Positions 53,265-62,148 of a stretch of DNA of 64,000 nucleotides are shown piece after piece (position 1 is the first letter of the stretch; every line of letters starts with the position of its first letter). The notes below the pieces were generated by a model. That model saw only the letters and a list, made by a program, of their open reading frames with translations, did no database searches and was not told where the DNA came from. This stretch comes from an uncultured Bacteroides sp. (GTDB taxonomy: Bacteria; Bacteroidota; Bacteroidia; Bacteroidales; Bacteroidaceae): assembly GCA_949289295.1 (NCBI GenBank), contig CASENM010000025.1, positions 1 to 64,000 of the forward strand. Reading direction: 5' to 3'. The position numbers and the translations under genes were made by a program.

Positions 53265-53493
53265 AAAGACAAATAATGTTAACGGAAAAACATTTGCCGC
53301 ATATACAGGAAACATTTTCCGCCATTGATGCGTTTAATAATGTGTTTTTCATAGTAACAGATTAATACGAAGTCGACTGGAACTTGTGAAAGCCTCAGCG
53401 ACAAGAGCAAAAGAGTTTGCCTTAAAGAAAGAGAGGCTGCAATTCCCCAGCAGTCCTCTCTTTTTTATTTGTTATATAGCGGCAATCCATTAT
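53265..53493. other. Intergenic region between convergent addB and flavodoxin genes
   Basis: 229 bases. No gene is supported. It contains a terminator hairpin (53431-53467). The stretch 53320-53430 has no recognised family; a small RNA ending at that hairpin is conceivable but not supported. Confidence 0.5.
53431..53467. terminator. Bidirectional terminator
   Basis: GAGAGGCTGC pairs with GCAGTCCTCTC (one bulge), followed by TTTTTTA on the plus strand. Read on the minus strand it is followed by TTTCTTT. It serves the convergent addB and flavodoxin units. Confidence 0.75.
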
Positions 53494-54072
53494 TTACAAT
53501 CTATGTATAGCTTTACGGCAAGACTTGAGTTTCCTTTCCGATACAGGATGCTTCCTGGTTCCTCCCTGCTGGATAACAGCCGAAATCTTAAAACCACTCC
53601 ACTTGAGAATTTCCTTCAAAGCTTTTATTGCTCCCTGCGACTGGTTAAACAGAATGTTGAACGGGAAAGGAGTAGTGGAAGTGCTTACCAGAATCGACTT
53701 CTTTCCCTTATGCAATGGCCTTGGAATGCCGGAAGTTCCCTCTCCCATCATTCCATATACAATACGGTCGAACAAAATCTTCAACTGCCCTGGAATATTT
53801 CCCCAATAACAGGGAGCCCCCACTATCACCACGTCACATTCCGTCATCAACCGGAGCGTACGTTGCGCATCGTCTTCGGGCAGAACACATTTCAAGCTTT
53901 TCCGGCACACCATACACCCTTTACAAGGAATCACCGACAAATCTGCCGCCGACAGAAAAGCAACTTCAAAGCCACAGGATACAGCCTCTTCCTCCATGAC
54001 ATGCAACATACGGGAAATATTTCCTGACTTACGCGGACTTCCGTTGATAATCAACACTTTCATTCTATCCAC
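53494..54072 (-). CDS. Flavodoxin-fold NAD(P)H-dependent FMN oxidoreductase
   Basis: A 192-residue flavoprotein of the NADPH-dependent FMN reductase / iron-sulfur flavoprotein-like type. The FMN phosphate loop is NGSPRKSGNISRML (about 10-23). A cysteine cluster (CKGCMVCRKSLKC, 50-62) is typical of this branch. GAPCYWGNIPGQLKILFDR follows. The gene starts 6 bases after the membrane-protein gene, so it is the last gene of the yhcH-glgB unit. Electron donor and acceptor are unknown. Confidence 0.85.
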   Translation of the reverse strand: MDRMKVLIINGSPRKSGNISRMLHVMEEEAVSCGFEVAFLSAADLSVIPCKGCMVCRKSLKCVLPEDDAQRTLRLMTECDVVIVGAPCYWGNIPGQLKILFDRIVYGMMGEGTSGIPRPLHKGKKSILVSTSTTPFPFNILFNQSQGAIKALKEILKWSGFKISAVIQQGGTRKHPVSERKLKSCRKAIHRL

Positions 54073-54078
54073 ACCTTT

Positions 54079-55230
54079 TTAGTTCTGATAGTCGAAATAC
54101 CACCAGTACGTATTGCCATAATGCCGTCTCATCCAATTTTTCCGTTCTTCAGCCCCTGGATATTCCTTTTTCTTTTCGCAATACCCGCGGAAACTCGTCA
54201 TATATACCGAATCACAATCTGCAAAAACAGAATCAGTATGAATTGTCTGATACAAGACCATTGCTTCCCGATAGAAATGAGGAAGTGTATCCTCAGGTGC
54301 ATAAAAATCATTCACGGCTTCTGCAAACTCATCAAGATTCTTGTCAAGCAGCAGTGATGACAAATAATAATCAAGTGAAACAAATTTACCTGTCCCGTTA
54401 TAACAAATATGACGCAGAAAATCCGTCCAGTTCTCACCCTGGCAAGGTTTTGCTCCCAACAGGCAGAAGACGGAATCATTGGTATAACGAAGTGTCTGCA
54501 GCGAATCGTCCGTAAAAAACAGGCCGTCGGAGCCGTAATACTGAGGATAATCGAACAACTTCTCTCCCATCATACCGGTATGTGCCATTGCCATACCACG
54601 CAAAGCTGTCAACGTACGGCTGGCATCGAGCGACTTTTCCCCGACCCTCAGCACGCTGTCATAATCATCATGAAGCATATAATGCTCGGCCTGCAGCTCA
54701 TGATGAAAGATGCGGTCGGTATTGCCGCATAAAACCGTCATCAACGATAAGGCAAGCATAATGAACAAATTGCCGTTCACTATACCCATTGCATTGTCTT
54801 CCTTGTTCAGATATACACGGAAAGTCTTTCTCAGCCAATAAGCCACTCCCACAAACAGCATGACAAGCAAAGGAAGAAGCCATGGCCAACATGAGTATGA
54901 GCCTGAAGTATAAACATCACGGCCAATGTCAGTAAGCGCACACAACACCAGGAAGGAAGGCAGATAGGACAAGGCCCGCACATATCCTTTCAACCCCAAC
55001 AGACTGTTTATCCCCCATCTCAGCAACAGCAACATTAAAGTTATCACAACTGCGCTTGTCACCGGAGCAAACTGGGTCTTTCCATGAGCCAACGAATAAT
55101 GCAAAGCCTCCAGCACCTCCCGTTGGAAGACATAAAGATAGACAAAGCTGAAAATAGAAAAAAGAAGACCGCATACTACGATCATCATGCGTGCGGTCTT
55201 CTTATATAATGAACCAATATAATAACTCAT
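54079..55230 (-). CDS. Bacteroidales membrane protein of unknown function (DUF6057-like)
   Basis: A 383-residue protein. The N-terminal half has about five hydrophobic helices (first after TARMMIVVCGLLFS; others around 55-72, 85-97, 112-128 and 150-163). The C-terminal half is soluble, rich in Tyr and Asp (AEHYMLHDDYDSVL, ASRTLTALRGMAMAHTG), and has repeat-like helices that suggest a TPR-like module. It resembles the DUF6057 family as far as I can judge without a search. It starts 7 bases after glgB and precedes the flavodoxin gene, all in one operon. Confidence 0.65.
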   Translation of the reverse strand: MSYYIGSLYKKTARMMIVVCGLLFSIFSFVYLYVFQREVLEALHYSLAHGKTQFAPVTSAVVITLMLLLLRWGINSLLGLKGYVRALSYLPSFLVLCALTDIGRDVYTSGSYSCWPWLLPLLVMLFVGVAYWLRKTFRVYLNKEDNAMGIVNGNLFIMLALSLMTVLCGNTDRIFHHELQAEHYMLHDDYDSVLRVGEKSLDASRTLTALRGMAMAHTGMMGEKLFDYPQYYGSDGLFFTDDSLQTLRYTNDSVFCLLGAKPCQGENWTDFLRHICYNGTGKFVSLDYYLSSLLLDKNLDEFAEAVNDFYAPEDTLPHFYREAMVLYQTIHTDSVFADCDSVYMTSFRGYCEKKKEYPGAEERKNWMRRHYGNTYWWYFDYQN

Positions 55231-55237
55231 ACAAAAA

Positions 55238-57250
55238 TCAAGCTTTCACCCGCTTCAGCACCACAGCCGAACGGGCCGGGACATACAGCTTCAACCATTC
55301 TTTCTTGTCTTTCGCATAAAGTGGGTCTGCACAAGTAAAGTGACGGATTGAATCATCAGAAGAACCGAATCCGCCGAATGCCTTATTGTCAGTGTTCAAC
55401 ACCACATCATACGCACCGCGCGGAACGAGGAATCCATAGTCTGTAAACGAGCGGGTCGGGTTAAAGTTAAACACAAACACCAAATCCTTGCGACGATAAG
55501 CCAATATCTGATCACCGTCATTATGCCAAACTTCTATCACATCCGACTTTTGAATATTCTTCACATCAGTGAGCAAATGAACCATTGCCTTGTCAAAGTC
55601 ACCCAGATAATGATAGCACAAACTCTTGTCATCTACCAGATGCCACTGACGACGGGCATATTTGTAAGACCATCCATTGCCTTCACGCGGAAAATCAATC
55701 CATTCGGGATGACCGAATTCGTTACCCATAAAGTTCAGATAACCTCCGTTGATGGTCGAAGCGGTAAGCAGACGAATCATCTTATGGAGAGCGATACCGC
55801 GGTTAACCGTTCCGTTCTCGTCACCAATCTTGAAGTGCCAGTACATGTCCGCATCTATCAGACGGAAAATGATTGTCTTGTCACCCACAAGTGCCTGGTC
55901 GTGACTTTCGCAATATGAAATTGTCTTTTCATCCTTGCGGCGGTTTGTCACTTCCCAGAACAGACTCGACGGCTTCCAGTCTTCATCCGGACGCTCCTTG
56001 ATAATCTTAATCCAATAGTCAGGGATATTCATTGCCATACGATAATCAAATCCGTAACCGCCGTCTTCAAACGGGGCGGCCAGTCCCGGCATACCGGAAA
56101 CTTCCTCGGCAATGGTAATGGCCTTCGGATTCACTTCATGAATCAGCTTGTTGGCCAATGTCAAATAGCAGATAGCATTGTCATCCTGATGACCGTTGAA
56201 ATAATCGCCATAATTGCAGAAGGCCTCGCCCAGTCCGTGGCTGTAATAAAGCATGGAAGTCACGCCGTCGAAACGGAATCCGTCGAAACGGAATTCCTCC
56301 ATCCAGTACTTGCAGTTGGACAGAAGGAAGTGAAGCACTTCATTCTTGCCATAATCGAAGCAGAGAGAATCCCATGCCGGATGTTCACGGCGGTCACCCT
56401 GATAAAAATATTGGCAAGGGTCACCCGCAAAATTTCCCAGACCTTCCATCTCATTTTTCACCGCATGAGAGTGAACGATATCCATAATCACGGCAATACC
56501 CATCTGATGGGCCGTATCAATCAGCTGTTTCAATTCATCAGGAGTACCGAAACGTGATGAAGGGGCAAAGAAGCTGGACACATGGTAACCAAAGCTTCCA
56601 TAATAAGGATGCTCCTGGATAGCCATTATCTGAATACAGTTGTAACCGTCTTCAGCCACACGCGGAAGAATCTTTTCGCGGAACTCATTATAGGTCCCTA
56701 CCCGTTCCGCATCTTCAGCCATACCCACATGGCATTCGTAAATCATCAGCGGACCCACGTTAGGGGTAAATGTTCTTTTCTTGAACTTATAGGGTTTGGC
56801 CGGGTTCCATACCTGCGCACTGAAAATTTTTGTTTCGTCATCCTGCACTACCCGTCTGGCCCATGCCGGAATACGTTCGCCGCATCCGCCTTCCCAATAC
56901 ACCTTCAGCTTATACAAGTCACCGTGTTTCATCGCCTGCTCAGGAAGCTTGATTTCCCAGTTGCCACTGTTACGCAAACGCTTCATTTTATAAGCGGCGG
57001 TTTCTTTCCATCCGTTGAAGTCTCCAACCAGATAGATAGCGGTTGCATTAGGGGCCCATTCACGGAACACCCATCCTTTGTCTGTGCGGTGCAAACCGAA
57101 ATACAGATGTCCATCGGCAAAATCAGCCAGTTTCTTTTTGCCTACCAATTCTTTTTCTTTTGCAATTGCATGTTGATGACGTCCGTTGATTGCATCCGCA
57201 TAGGGTTCCAACCACGGATCATTTTTGATGATATTCAAAACTTCATCCAT
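55238..57250 (-). CDS. glgB: 1,4-alpha-glucan branching enzyme GlgB
   Basis: A 670-residue GH13 branching enzyme of the eukaryote-like subgroup. An N-terminal CBM48 domain (VFREWAPNATAIYLVGDFNG, 61-80) precedes the barrel. Region I is MDIVHSHAVKN, the nucleophile is Asp328 in GFRFDGV, acid/base Glu382 in TIAEEVSG, and region IV is ESHDQALVGD (448-457). It makes alpha-1,6 branches in glycogen. It starts 24 bases after yhcH and is followed directly by a membrane-protein gene; no other glg gene is in the window apart from a distant pullulanase. Confidence 0.95.
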   Translation of the reverse strand: MDEVLNIIKNDPWLEPYADAINGRHQHAIAKEKELVGKKKLADFADGHLYFGLHRTDKGWVFREWAPNATAIYLVGDFNGWKETAAYKMKRLRNSGNWEIKLPEQAMKHGDLYKLKVYWEGGCGERIPAWARRVVQDDETKIFSAQVWNPAKPYKFKKRTFTPNVGPLMIYECHVGMAEDAERVGTYNEFREKILPRVAEDGYNCIQIMAIQEHPYYGSFGYHVSSFFAPSSRFGTPDELKQLIDTAHQMGIAVIMDIVHSHAVKNEMEGLGNFAGDPCQYFYQGDRREHPAWDSLCFDYGKNEVLHFLLSNCKYWMEEFRFDGFRFDGVTSMLYYSHGLGEAFCNYGDYFNGHQDDNAICYLTLANKLIHEVNPKAITIAEEVSGMPGLAAPFEDGGYGFDYRMAMNIPDYWIKIIKERPDEDWKPSSLFWEVTNRRKDEKTISYCESHDQALVGDKTIIFRLIDADMYWHFKIGDENGTVNRGIALHKMIRLLTASTINGGYLNFMGNEFGHPEWIDFPREGNGWSYKYARRQWHLVDDKSLCYHYLGDFDKAMVHLLTDVKNIQKSDVIEVWHNDGDQILAYRRKDLVFVFNFNPTRSFTDYGFLVPRGAYDVVLNTDNKAFGGFGSSDDSIRHFTCADPLYAKDKKEWLKLYVPARSAVVLKRVKA

Positions 57251-57274
57251 AGTTTCAGTACGTTTTTTATATGA

Positions 57275-57718
57275 TTATTTTACACGAACTTTCATTATTA
57301 TTTTCTTTACGCCTTCAGCAGTTATTCCCGGAGCGTGTGCATCCTCCGGAAAGAAGATGGCGAACATACCCGGATTGATTACCAGATAATCAGCCGCCTC
57401 CCCTTCATAGAAAGAGATGTCGTTTTCAGCGTCGTAGGCAGCTTCCGGCAATTCGGCACGAGGGGTATATCCAATAATCTCTGTTCCCGACAGCGGAATC
57501 TGGATATCTATAAAATCATTATGCGTCTCCAGCCTGGCCTCCTCTTTCGTTTTCGGACAAAGCCGGGAGAAATTAGCCATAAGTTTCCCTTCCTCCAATA
57601 CGACTCTGCCTGTTTCCCGGGCATTCAAATCCGTTGATTTCAGAAAATCCACAGCCTGTGCGAACAGAGGATTCAATGACACATATCTTTCCAAGTTTTC
57701 TAACCTGTCAACAACCAT
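57275..57718 (-). CDS. YhcH/YjgK/YiaL (DUF386) family protein
   Basis: A 147-residue cupin-like protein. Family hallmarks are THNDFIDIQIPLSG (about 84-97), AENDISFYEGEAADYLVINPG and FFPEDAHAPGI (about 122-132), with the metal-binding His and Glu positions. YhcH-type proteins are linked to sialic acid or hexuronate metabolism in some bacteria. It is the first gene of the glgB operon, with a -7 box and a perfect dyad directly upstream. Confidence 0.88.
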   Translation of the reverse strand: MVVDRLENLERYVSLNPLFAQAVDFLKSTDLNARETGRVVLEEGKLMANFSRLCPKTKEEARLETHNDFIDIQIPLSGTEIIGYTPRAELPEAAYDAENDISFYEGEAADYLVINPGMFAIFFPEDAHAPGITAEGVKKIIMKVRVK

Positions 57719-57748
57719 AACATGATGTTTTTAAATTGATAATTCGCT

Positions 57749-57780
57749 TGTCATACCGCAGAATGCGGTACTGTATGACA
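57749..57780. promoter_or_regulatory. Dyad next to the yhcH-glgB promoter
   Basis: TGTCATACCGCA and TGCGGTActgtaTGACA form a two-part palindrome (7-bp core TACCGCA/TGCGGTA plus outer TGTCA/TGACA). It adjoins the minus-strand -7 box, so it lies at the transcript start. Operator or 5' stem-loop. Confidence 0.55.
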
Positions 57781-57788
57781 CAAACTTA
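57781..57788 (-). promoter_or_regulatory. -7 box for the yhcH-glgB operon
   Basis: Minus-strand TAAGTTTG, immediately upstream of the dyad and about 63 bases before the yhcH start codon. Confidence 0.55.
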
Positions 57789-57827
57789 CAAAATTTATTC
57801 TGATTAACCGAACAATATGGACGATTT

Positions 57828-58619
57828 TTATTCCACATTCAGTATTTTCAGAAGAAAATCATGGATTTTCCCATTGGAAGCCACTATCTGGTGCCCAGAC
57901 TCATAACTGTCTCCCCCCTCAAAATCAGTCACACGCCCGCCTGCATTCTTGACTATCAGAATGCCGGCCGCTACATCCCAGGCCCCCAGATAGGCTTCTG
58001 CCCGTGCGTCAAACCGCCCGGAAGCCACATAACACATTTCCGCAGCGGCTGCTCCGACCACACGGATTCCCGCCACATTTCCATAAACGTCTTCCAACAG
58101 CCTGCGCACGACCGGCTTGTAAGCCTCCGCATCATAAGGAAGCCCTATAGCAATGAAAGCATCATCTGCCGAAGCGATATCCGAAACATGTATCACCTTT
58201 CCGTTACAATAAGACGGAGCTCCCTTATACGTCCAGTAACATTCGTCCCGGCATACTTCATACACCACACCCAACAAAATCTCGTCTCTGTCGCGCAAAG
58301 CGATGCTCACGCAATACGGCGCATGGTCGTGAATGAAATTTGTGGTTCCGTCCAACGGATCCACCACCCAGCAGTAAGGTTCATCCATGAATCCGGCACT
58401 CCCCTCTTCTGCAATAAAACCTGCCTCAGGAAGCAATTCCTTCAGGCAGGTCACTATTCTCCGCTCGGATTCCTTATCTACATACGACACATAATCATGC
58501 GCGTGTTTCTTCTCTATACGGCTACGGCAGAATCTGCCGCGCTCTTCACGGATAAACCGGCCGGTCTCCACAGCCAGCCGGCGCACCTGTTCTGTCAGTC
58601 CCGATAAATCCAGAGTCAT
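57828..58619 (-). CDS. Inositol monophosphatase family protein
   Basis: A 263-residue Mg-dependent phosphatase (IMPase/SuhB/CysQ superfamily). Metal-binding residues are Glu71 in AEEGSAG, Asp87 and Asp90 in WVVDPLDGTTNF, and the C-terminal Asp in WDVAAGILIVKNAGGRV. It removes phosphate from inositol phosphate or related substrates; the exact substrate (inositol-1-phosphate, 3'-phosphoadenosine 5'-phosphate, others) cannot be told. Its start overlaps the end of the MORN gene by 4 bases. Confidence 0.9.
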   Translation of the reverse strand: MTLDLSGLTEQVRRLAVETGRFIREERGRFCRSRIEKKHAHDYVSYVDKESERRIVTCLKELLPEAGFIAEEGSAGFMDEPYCWVVDPLDGTTNFIHDHAPYCVSIALRDRDEILLGVVYEVCRDECYWTYKGAPSYCNGKVIHVSDIASADDAFIAIGLPYDAEAYKPVVRRLLEDVYGNVAGIRVVGAAAAEMCYVASGRFDARAEAYLGAWDVAAGILIVKNAGGRVTDFEGGDSYESGHQIVASNGKIHDFLLKILNVE

Positions 58620-59737
58620 TTCTTTTCCTCCAACAAACGTCCGTTTTTAAATGTACCTTTGCGCAACACTTTCCCATGGGCATCACTCTCCACAAACGGG
58701 CCGTCCTTCTTGCCTTGCTTGAAGAATCCTTCATAACGTACACCGTCCTTATCTATCAGAATACCCTTCCCCTCTTCTTTTCCTTTGGCAAAGCCACCTG
58801 AATAGACCGAGCCGTCAGCCATACGCAATGTACCCTCTCCATCCGCCATATTGTTCTTCCATTGTCCTTCATACACATCACCGTTGGCCCATTTGTAGGT
58901 GCCGGTTCCTGAGCGCTGGTTTCTCACCCACTGACCTTCATACACAGCTCCGTTAGCCCATGTAAACGTTCCTTTCCCATCTTGCCAGCCATTGGAGAAA
59001 CAGCCCACATATTTGTCGCCGTTGGGATAAGTATAGATGCCCTCTCCCGTACGTTCGCCGTTCACGTAATCTCCTTCATATTTTTCGCCGTTCTGGAAAT
59101 AGTAGATGCCCTTTCCTTCCTGCACATCGTTTTTCCAGTCACCCACATACTTGTCGCCGTTGGTATAATAGAAAGTTCCGTTCCCGTCACGCATCCCGTC
59201 TTTCCATTCTCCTTCATACTTTGAGCCGTCTTCCCAGACCATTGTGCCTTCTCCATTCTTCATGTCATTTTTCCAGTCACCCCTGTACGAAGCACCTCCG
59301 TTCCAGGTATAGGTGCCACTACCGTCACGCTTGTCATGATGCCAGGTCCCCACATAGAGGTCACCGTTATAATAAATCATCTTACCTTCTCCCTCCTGAA
59401 AATCAGTGTACCAGAATCCGTCATAACGGTTGTTGTTCATGAAATAATATGTACCTTTCCCGTGCTGCTGATCCTGAAACCACTCGCCCACATATTTTTC
59501 ACCGTCACTGAATATATAGGTGCCTTGTCCCTGACGTTTCCCCTTCACATACTCACCTTCATATATATCCCCGTTTTTGAAGACCGTCCGGCCTTTTCCG
59601 TTGGGGCGTCTTCCTTTCAGCTCTCCGGTATATTCAGAACCGTCCTTGAACTTATAATAGCCCAACGAAATCTGGGCTGACACTCTATCAGCCCCCAGTG
59701 CCAACAAGGCACACAATAAAATGCAATATCTCTTCAT
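58616..59737 (-). CDS. Exported MORN-repeat protein
   Basis: A 373-residue protein with a signal peptide (MKRYCILLCALLALGADRVSA) followed almost entirely by about 14 tandem 23-residue MORN repeats. Examples are NGDIYEGEYVKGKRQGQGTY and NGDKYVGDWKNDVQEGKGIY; the last two are less regular and end in KNGRLLEEKK. MORN arrays form elongated beta-hairpin rods that bind lipids or proteins. It is located between an M16-like gene (69 bases upstream) and the phosphatase gene (4-base overlap). Periplasmic or surface location is inferred from the signal peptide. Confidence 0.9.
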   Translation of the reverse strand: MKRYCILLCALLALGADRVSAQISLGYYKFKDGSEYTGELKGRRPNGKGRTVFKNGDIYEGEYVKGKRQGQGTYIFSDGEKYVGEWFQDQQHGKGTYYFMNNNRYDGFWYTDFQEGEGKMIYYNGDLYVGTWHHDKRDGSGTYTWNGGASYRGDWKNDMKNGEGTMVWEDGSKYEGEWKDGMRDGNGTFYYTNGDKYVGDWKNDVQEGKGIYYFQNGEKYEGDYVNGERTGEGIYTYPNGDKYVGCFSNGWQDGKGTFTWANGAVYEGQWVRNQRSGTGTYKWANGDVYEGQWKNNMADGEGTLRMADGSVYSGGFAKGKEEGKGILIDKDGVRYEGFFKQGKKDGPFVESDAHGKVLRKGTFKNGRLLEEKK

Positions 59738-59806
59738 TCCTTTTTTATTCTCGTTTTTGATTGCCGCTCAAAAATAGTTCTTTTGCGGCGGTACCGAATG
59801 GCCGGT

Positions 59807-61099
59807 TCAGACTTTTTTACCTGCCACTACCTCAATTAAGTTTTCTTTGCAGAAATATTTCTGCGCCAGCAATTGAATCTCCTCCGGCGAAGTTTCACGG
59901 ATAGCAGCAAGCGAACGGCAATAGTAATCCGTATCCAAACCGGAAGTTTCTATATACGCCCAGGCATCGGACAAGGAAAACGGATTTTCATACGAACGGC
60001 ACATATCGCCCAACATGTAGTTGCGCACCATCTCCAGTTCAGCGTCCGACACACGCTCCTCTCTCAGCCTGTCCATCTCATGATAAACTTCGCTTATCAC
60101 CTGCTCCACGTATTCGTTGGCCGTCTCCGTGCTGACAACCAACAGACCTGTTCCCGGATAAGCCACAATCCCAGCTCCGATGCCGTAGGTGTATCCTTTT
60201 TCTTCACGGATATTCGACATCAGCCGGCTACCGAAATACCCGCCGAACAAAGTGACCAGCACCCTAAACTTCAAATAATCAGGATGTTTTCTGTCGAGTG
60301 TGAACCCTCCTATCCTCAGCGAGCTTTGCATGGCATCTTCCTTTTCCACGAACACCCGCTTGCGGGAATCGGTCGCAACCACCGCTTCCCTTGTCACGGC
60401 CGATGACAGAGCATTTCCCCATTCCGCATCGCCAAAATGCTGCTCCACACAACGAATCGCATCACGTGTCACATTACCCGACAAGTAAGCCGAACAATTG
60501 CCTGAGTTGTAATTGCGCCGATAATATTCTTTCAACACCCCTACATCAATACGGTCATAGTCATCCAATTCAGCATAACGGCCCAAAGGATGGGTTATCC
60601 CGAACAGCGAACGGTTCAGCTGTTTTCTGGAAAGTACGTCCACCCGTTGGTTATTCACCATGAACTGATGCTTGTGGATGTCACGGATGACGGCAAATTC
60701 CTTTTCCGGAAAAACGGCCTCTTTCACCATCGAGGCCACCACTTCGATTGTCTTTCCAAAATATTTCGACAAGGAATAGAGTGTCACGAAACTACAGTCT
60801 ACGGATACCGACAAGTCGAGCCAGGCCCCATAATAGTCCAGCATTTCCGCAATTTCCGCCGAAGTCTGCACGCGCGACCCCTCCCTCAACATCCGGTTGG
60901 TGAACACCGCCTGAAGCGGCTGGTCCTGCTGCAACTGTCCGCTTCTGACCACCAAATCAAAGCGCACCACTTCTTCACTGCCGGCCTGTATGGTGAACAA
61001 CGGCATACCGTTCCTCATGCGGTGTCTTTCGGGCCGTATCATCGAAAAATCGTCCAGCTGACGGATTTCGGGAGCTACTGTTCTGTCTGGCGTTGTCAT
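59807..61099 (-). CDS. M16 peptidase-family protein lacking the zinc motif
   Basis: A 430-residue protein with the two-domain M16B fold: RMRNGMPLFTIQAGSEE at the start, NRMLREGSR and AEIAEMLDYYGAWLDLSVSVD, then FGGYFGSRLMSNIREEKGYTYGIGAG (partly shown in the conserved RSLMxNIREEKGYxY form) in the second half. The HxxEH zinc site, expected about residues 56-71, is replaced by GQLQQDQPLQAVFTNR, so it should be catalytically inactive, like the glycine-rich-loop subunit of processing peptidases. No signal peptide. It overlaps kdsB by 4 bases. A catalytic partner is not in the window. Confidence 0.85.
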   Translation of the reverse strand: MTTPDRTVAPEIRQLDDFSMIRPERHRMRNGMPLFTIQAGSEEVVRFDLVVRSGQLQQDQPLQAVFTNRMLREGSRVQTSAEIAEMLDYYGAWLDLSVSVDCSFVTLYSLSKYFGKTIEVVASMVKEAVFPEKEFAVIRDIHKHQFMVNNQRVDVLSRKQLNRSLFGITHPLGRYAELDDYDRIDVGVLKEYYRRNYNSGNCSAYLSGNVTRDAIRCVEQHFGDAEWGNALSSAVTREAVVATDSRKRVFVEKEDAMQSSLRIGGFTLDRKHPDYLKFRVLVTLFGGYFGSRLMSNIREEKGYTYGIGAGIVAYPGTGLLVVSTETANEYVEQVISEVYHEMDRLREERVSDAELEMVRNYMLGDMCRSYENPFSLSDAWAYIETSGLDTDYYCRSLAAIRETSPEEIQLLAQKYFCKENLIEVVAGKKV

Positions 61100-61857
61100 T
61101 TCAGTTCCGGATGTTGTTGTAAAAATTCCTCGGCACGTGCCAGATCCTGCGGCGTGTCGATACCGATTGTCTCCACCTGACTGATGCCCACTTTAATCAT
61201 ATACCCGTTTTCCAGCCAGCGCAGCTGTTCGAGCGATTCGGCCAGTTCAAGCGGCGATTGTGGCAGGGAAGTTATTTCCTTCAAGACTGAAGCCCGATAT
61301 GCATACAGGCCGATATGTTTGTAATACACATGATTGGACAGCCATTCGCTCCGGTCGTTATTGCGCTGGAAAGGGATGATGGAACGGCTGAAGTACAACG
61401 CCTGCATCTCTTTGTTGACCACCACTTTCGGGGAGTTCACATTCTCCAGTGCGTCATATCCGTCTTCAGGGACAAAAGGCTTTACCAATGTGGCTATTTG
61501 TGTAGCCTCATCCCCGAAACAAGCCTTTACGGCTTCCAGTTGCGAACGCTGGATGAAAGGTTCGTCGCCCTGGATGTTGACCACCACCTCGTAGCCCTGC
61601 CCTACTTTGCAATAAGCTTCATAGCAACGGTCCGTTCCGCTCTTGTGGTCGGGCGAAGTCATCACCACCTTTCCTCCAAAAGCTTTCACAGCCGCTTCAA
61701 TCCGCTCATCGTCAGTGGCCACAACTGCTTCATCCAACACACCTGTCACTTGTTCATAAACCCTCTGAATTACCGGTTTCCCTCCCAACAAGGCCAATGG
61801 CTTGGCAGGGAAACGGGTGGATGCATATCTTGCCGGAATGATTCCTATAAATTTCAT
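61096..61857 (-). CDS. kdsB: 3-deoxy-manno-octulosonate cytidylyltransferase
   Basis: A 253-residue CMP-KDO synthetase. The N-terminal nucleotide-binding motif is IPARYASTRFPAKPLALLGG (7-26). Other landmarks are VVATDDERIEAAV, HKSGTDRCYEA, VNIQGDEPFI and the later YKHIGLYAYR. It activates KDO with CTP for lipid A-KDO assembly in the cytoplasm. First gene of a minus-strand run (kdsB, M16-like, MORN, phosphatase), with a -7 box about 27 bases before its start. Confidence 0.97.
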   Translation of the reverse strand: MKFIGIIPARYASTRFPAKPLALLGGKPVIQRVYEQVTGVLDEAVVATDDERIEAAVKAFGGKVVMTSPDHKSGTDRCYEAYCKVGQGYEVVVNIQGDEPFIQRSQLEAVKACFGDEATQIATLVKPFVPEDGYDALENVNSPKVVVNKEMQALYFSRSIIPFQRNNDRSEWLSNHVYYKHIGLYAYRASVLKEITSLPQSPLELAESLEQLRWLENGYMIKVGISQVETIGIDTPQDLARAEEFLQQHPELK

Positions 61858-61883
61858 AACTCTGTTTTTAAAGATTAAGACTA

Positions 61884-61891
61884 CAAATTTA
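61884..61891 (-). promoter_or_regulatory. -7 box for the kdsB operon
   Basis: Minus-strand TAAATTTG about 27 bases before kdsB; TTGG, 20 nt further up, is a plausible -33. Confidence 0.55.
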
Positions 61892-62069
61892 TGTATTTTT
61901 GACGGGAATTGCCAACAAAAACAACCGGAAAGTTTTCGGATGTATTATGGAAACATATACAGACAAGGAATGCATTTCAAGGAAAGGAAGATGAATGCCA
62001 AGCCTGCTTCTGTCAAGAAAACGCCGACAAAAACCGGCATAGAAAATCAGGATCGGCCAAGCCTAAAAG

Positions 62070-62132
62070 ACCAAACGTTTCGGCGTTTCATCTAAAACGC
62101 CGAAACGTTTGGTGTGAAACGCCGAAGCGTTT
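62070..62132. repeat. Compound palindrome with UUCG/CGAA-type arms (copy B)
   Basis: ACCAAACGTTTCGGCGTTT (62070-62088) pairs perfectly with AAACGCCGAAACGTTTGGT (62095-62113) across CATCTA. A third unit, GAAACGCCGAAGCGTTT (62116-62132), follows. The core AAACGCCGAAGCGTTT is shared with the palindrome at 40425. It lies 16 bases past the MATE stop and may double as its terminator. Confidence 0.8.
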
Positions 62133-62148
62133 GATATCTGACCGGCAA

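Noticed and set aside
53265..53493. Possible small RNA between addB and the flavodoxin gene.
   Set aside because: A terminator is present but no convincing promoter or conserved structure is seen.
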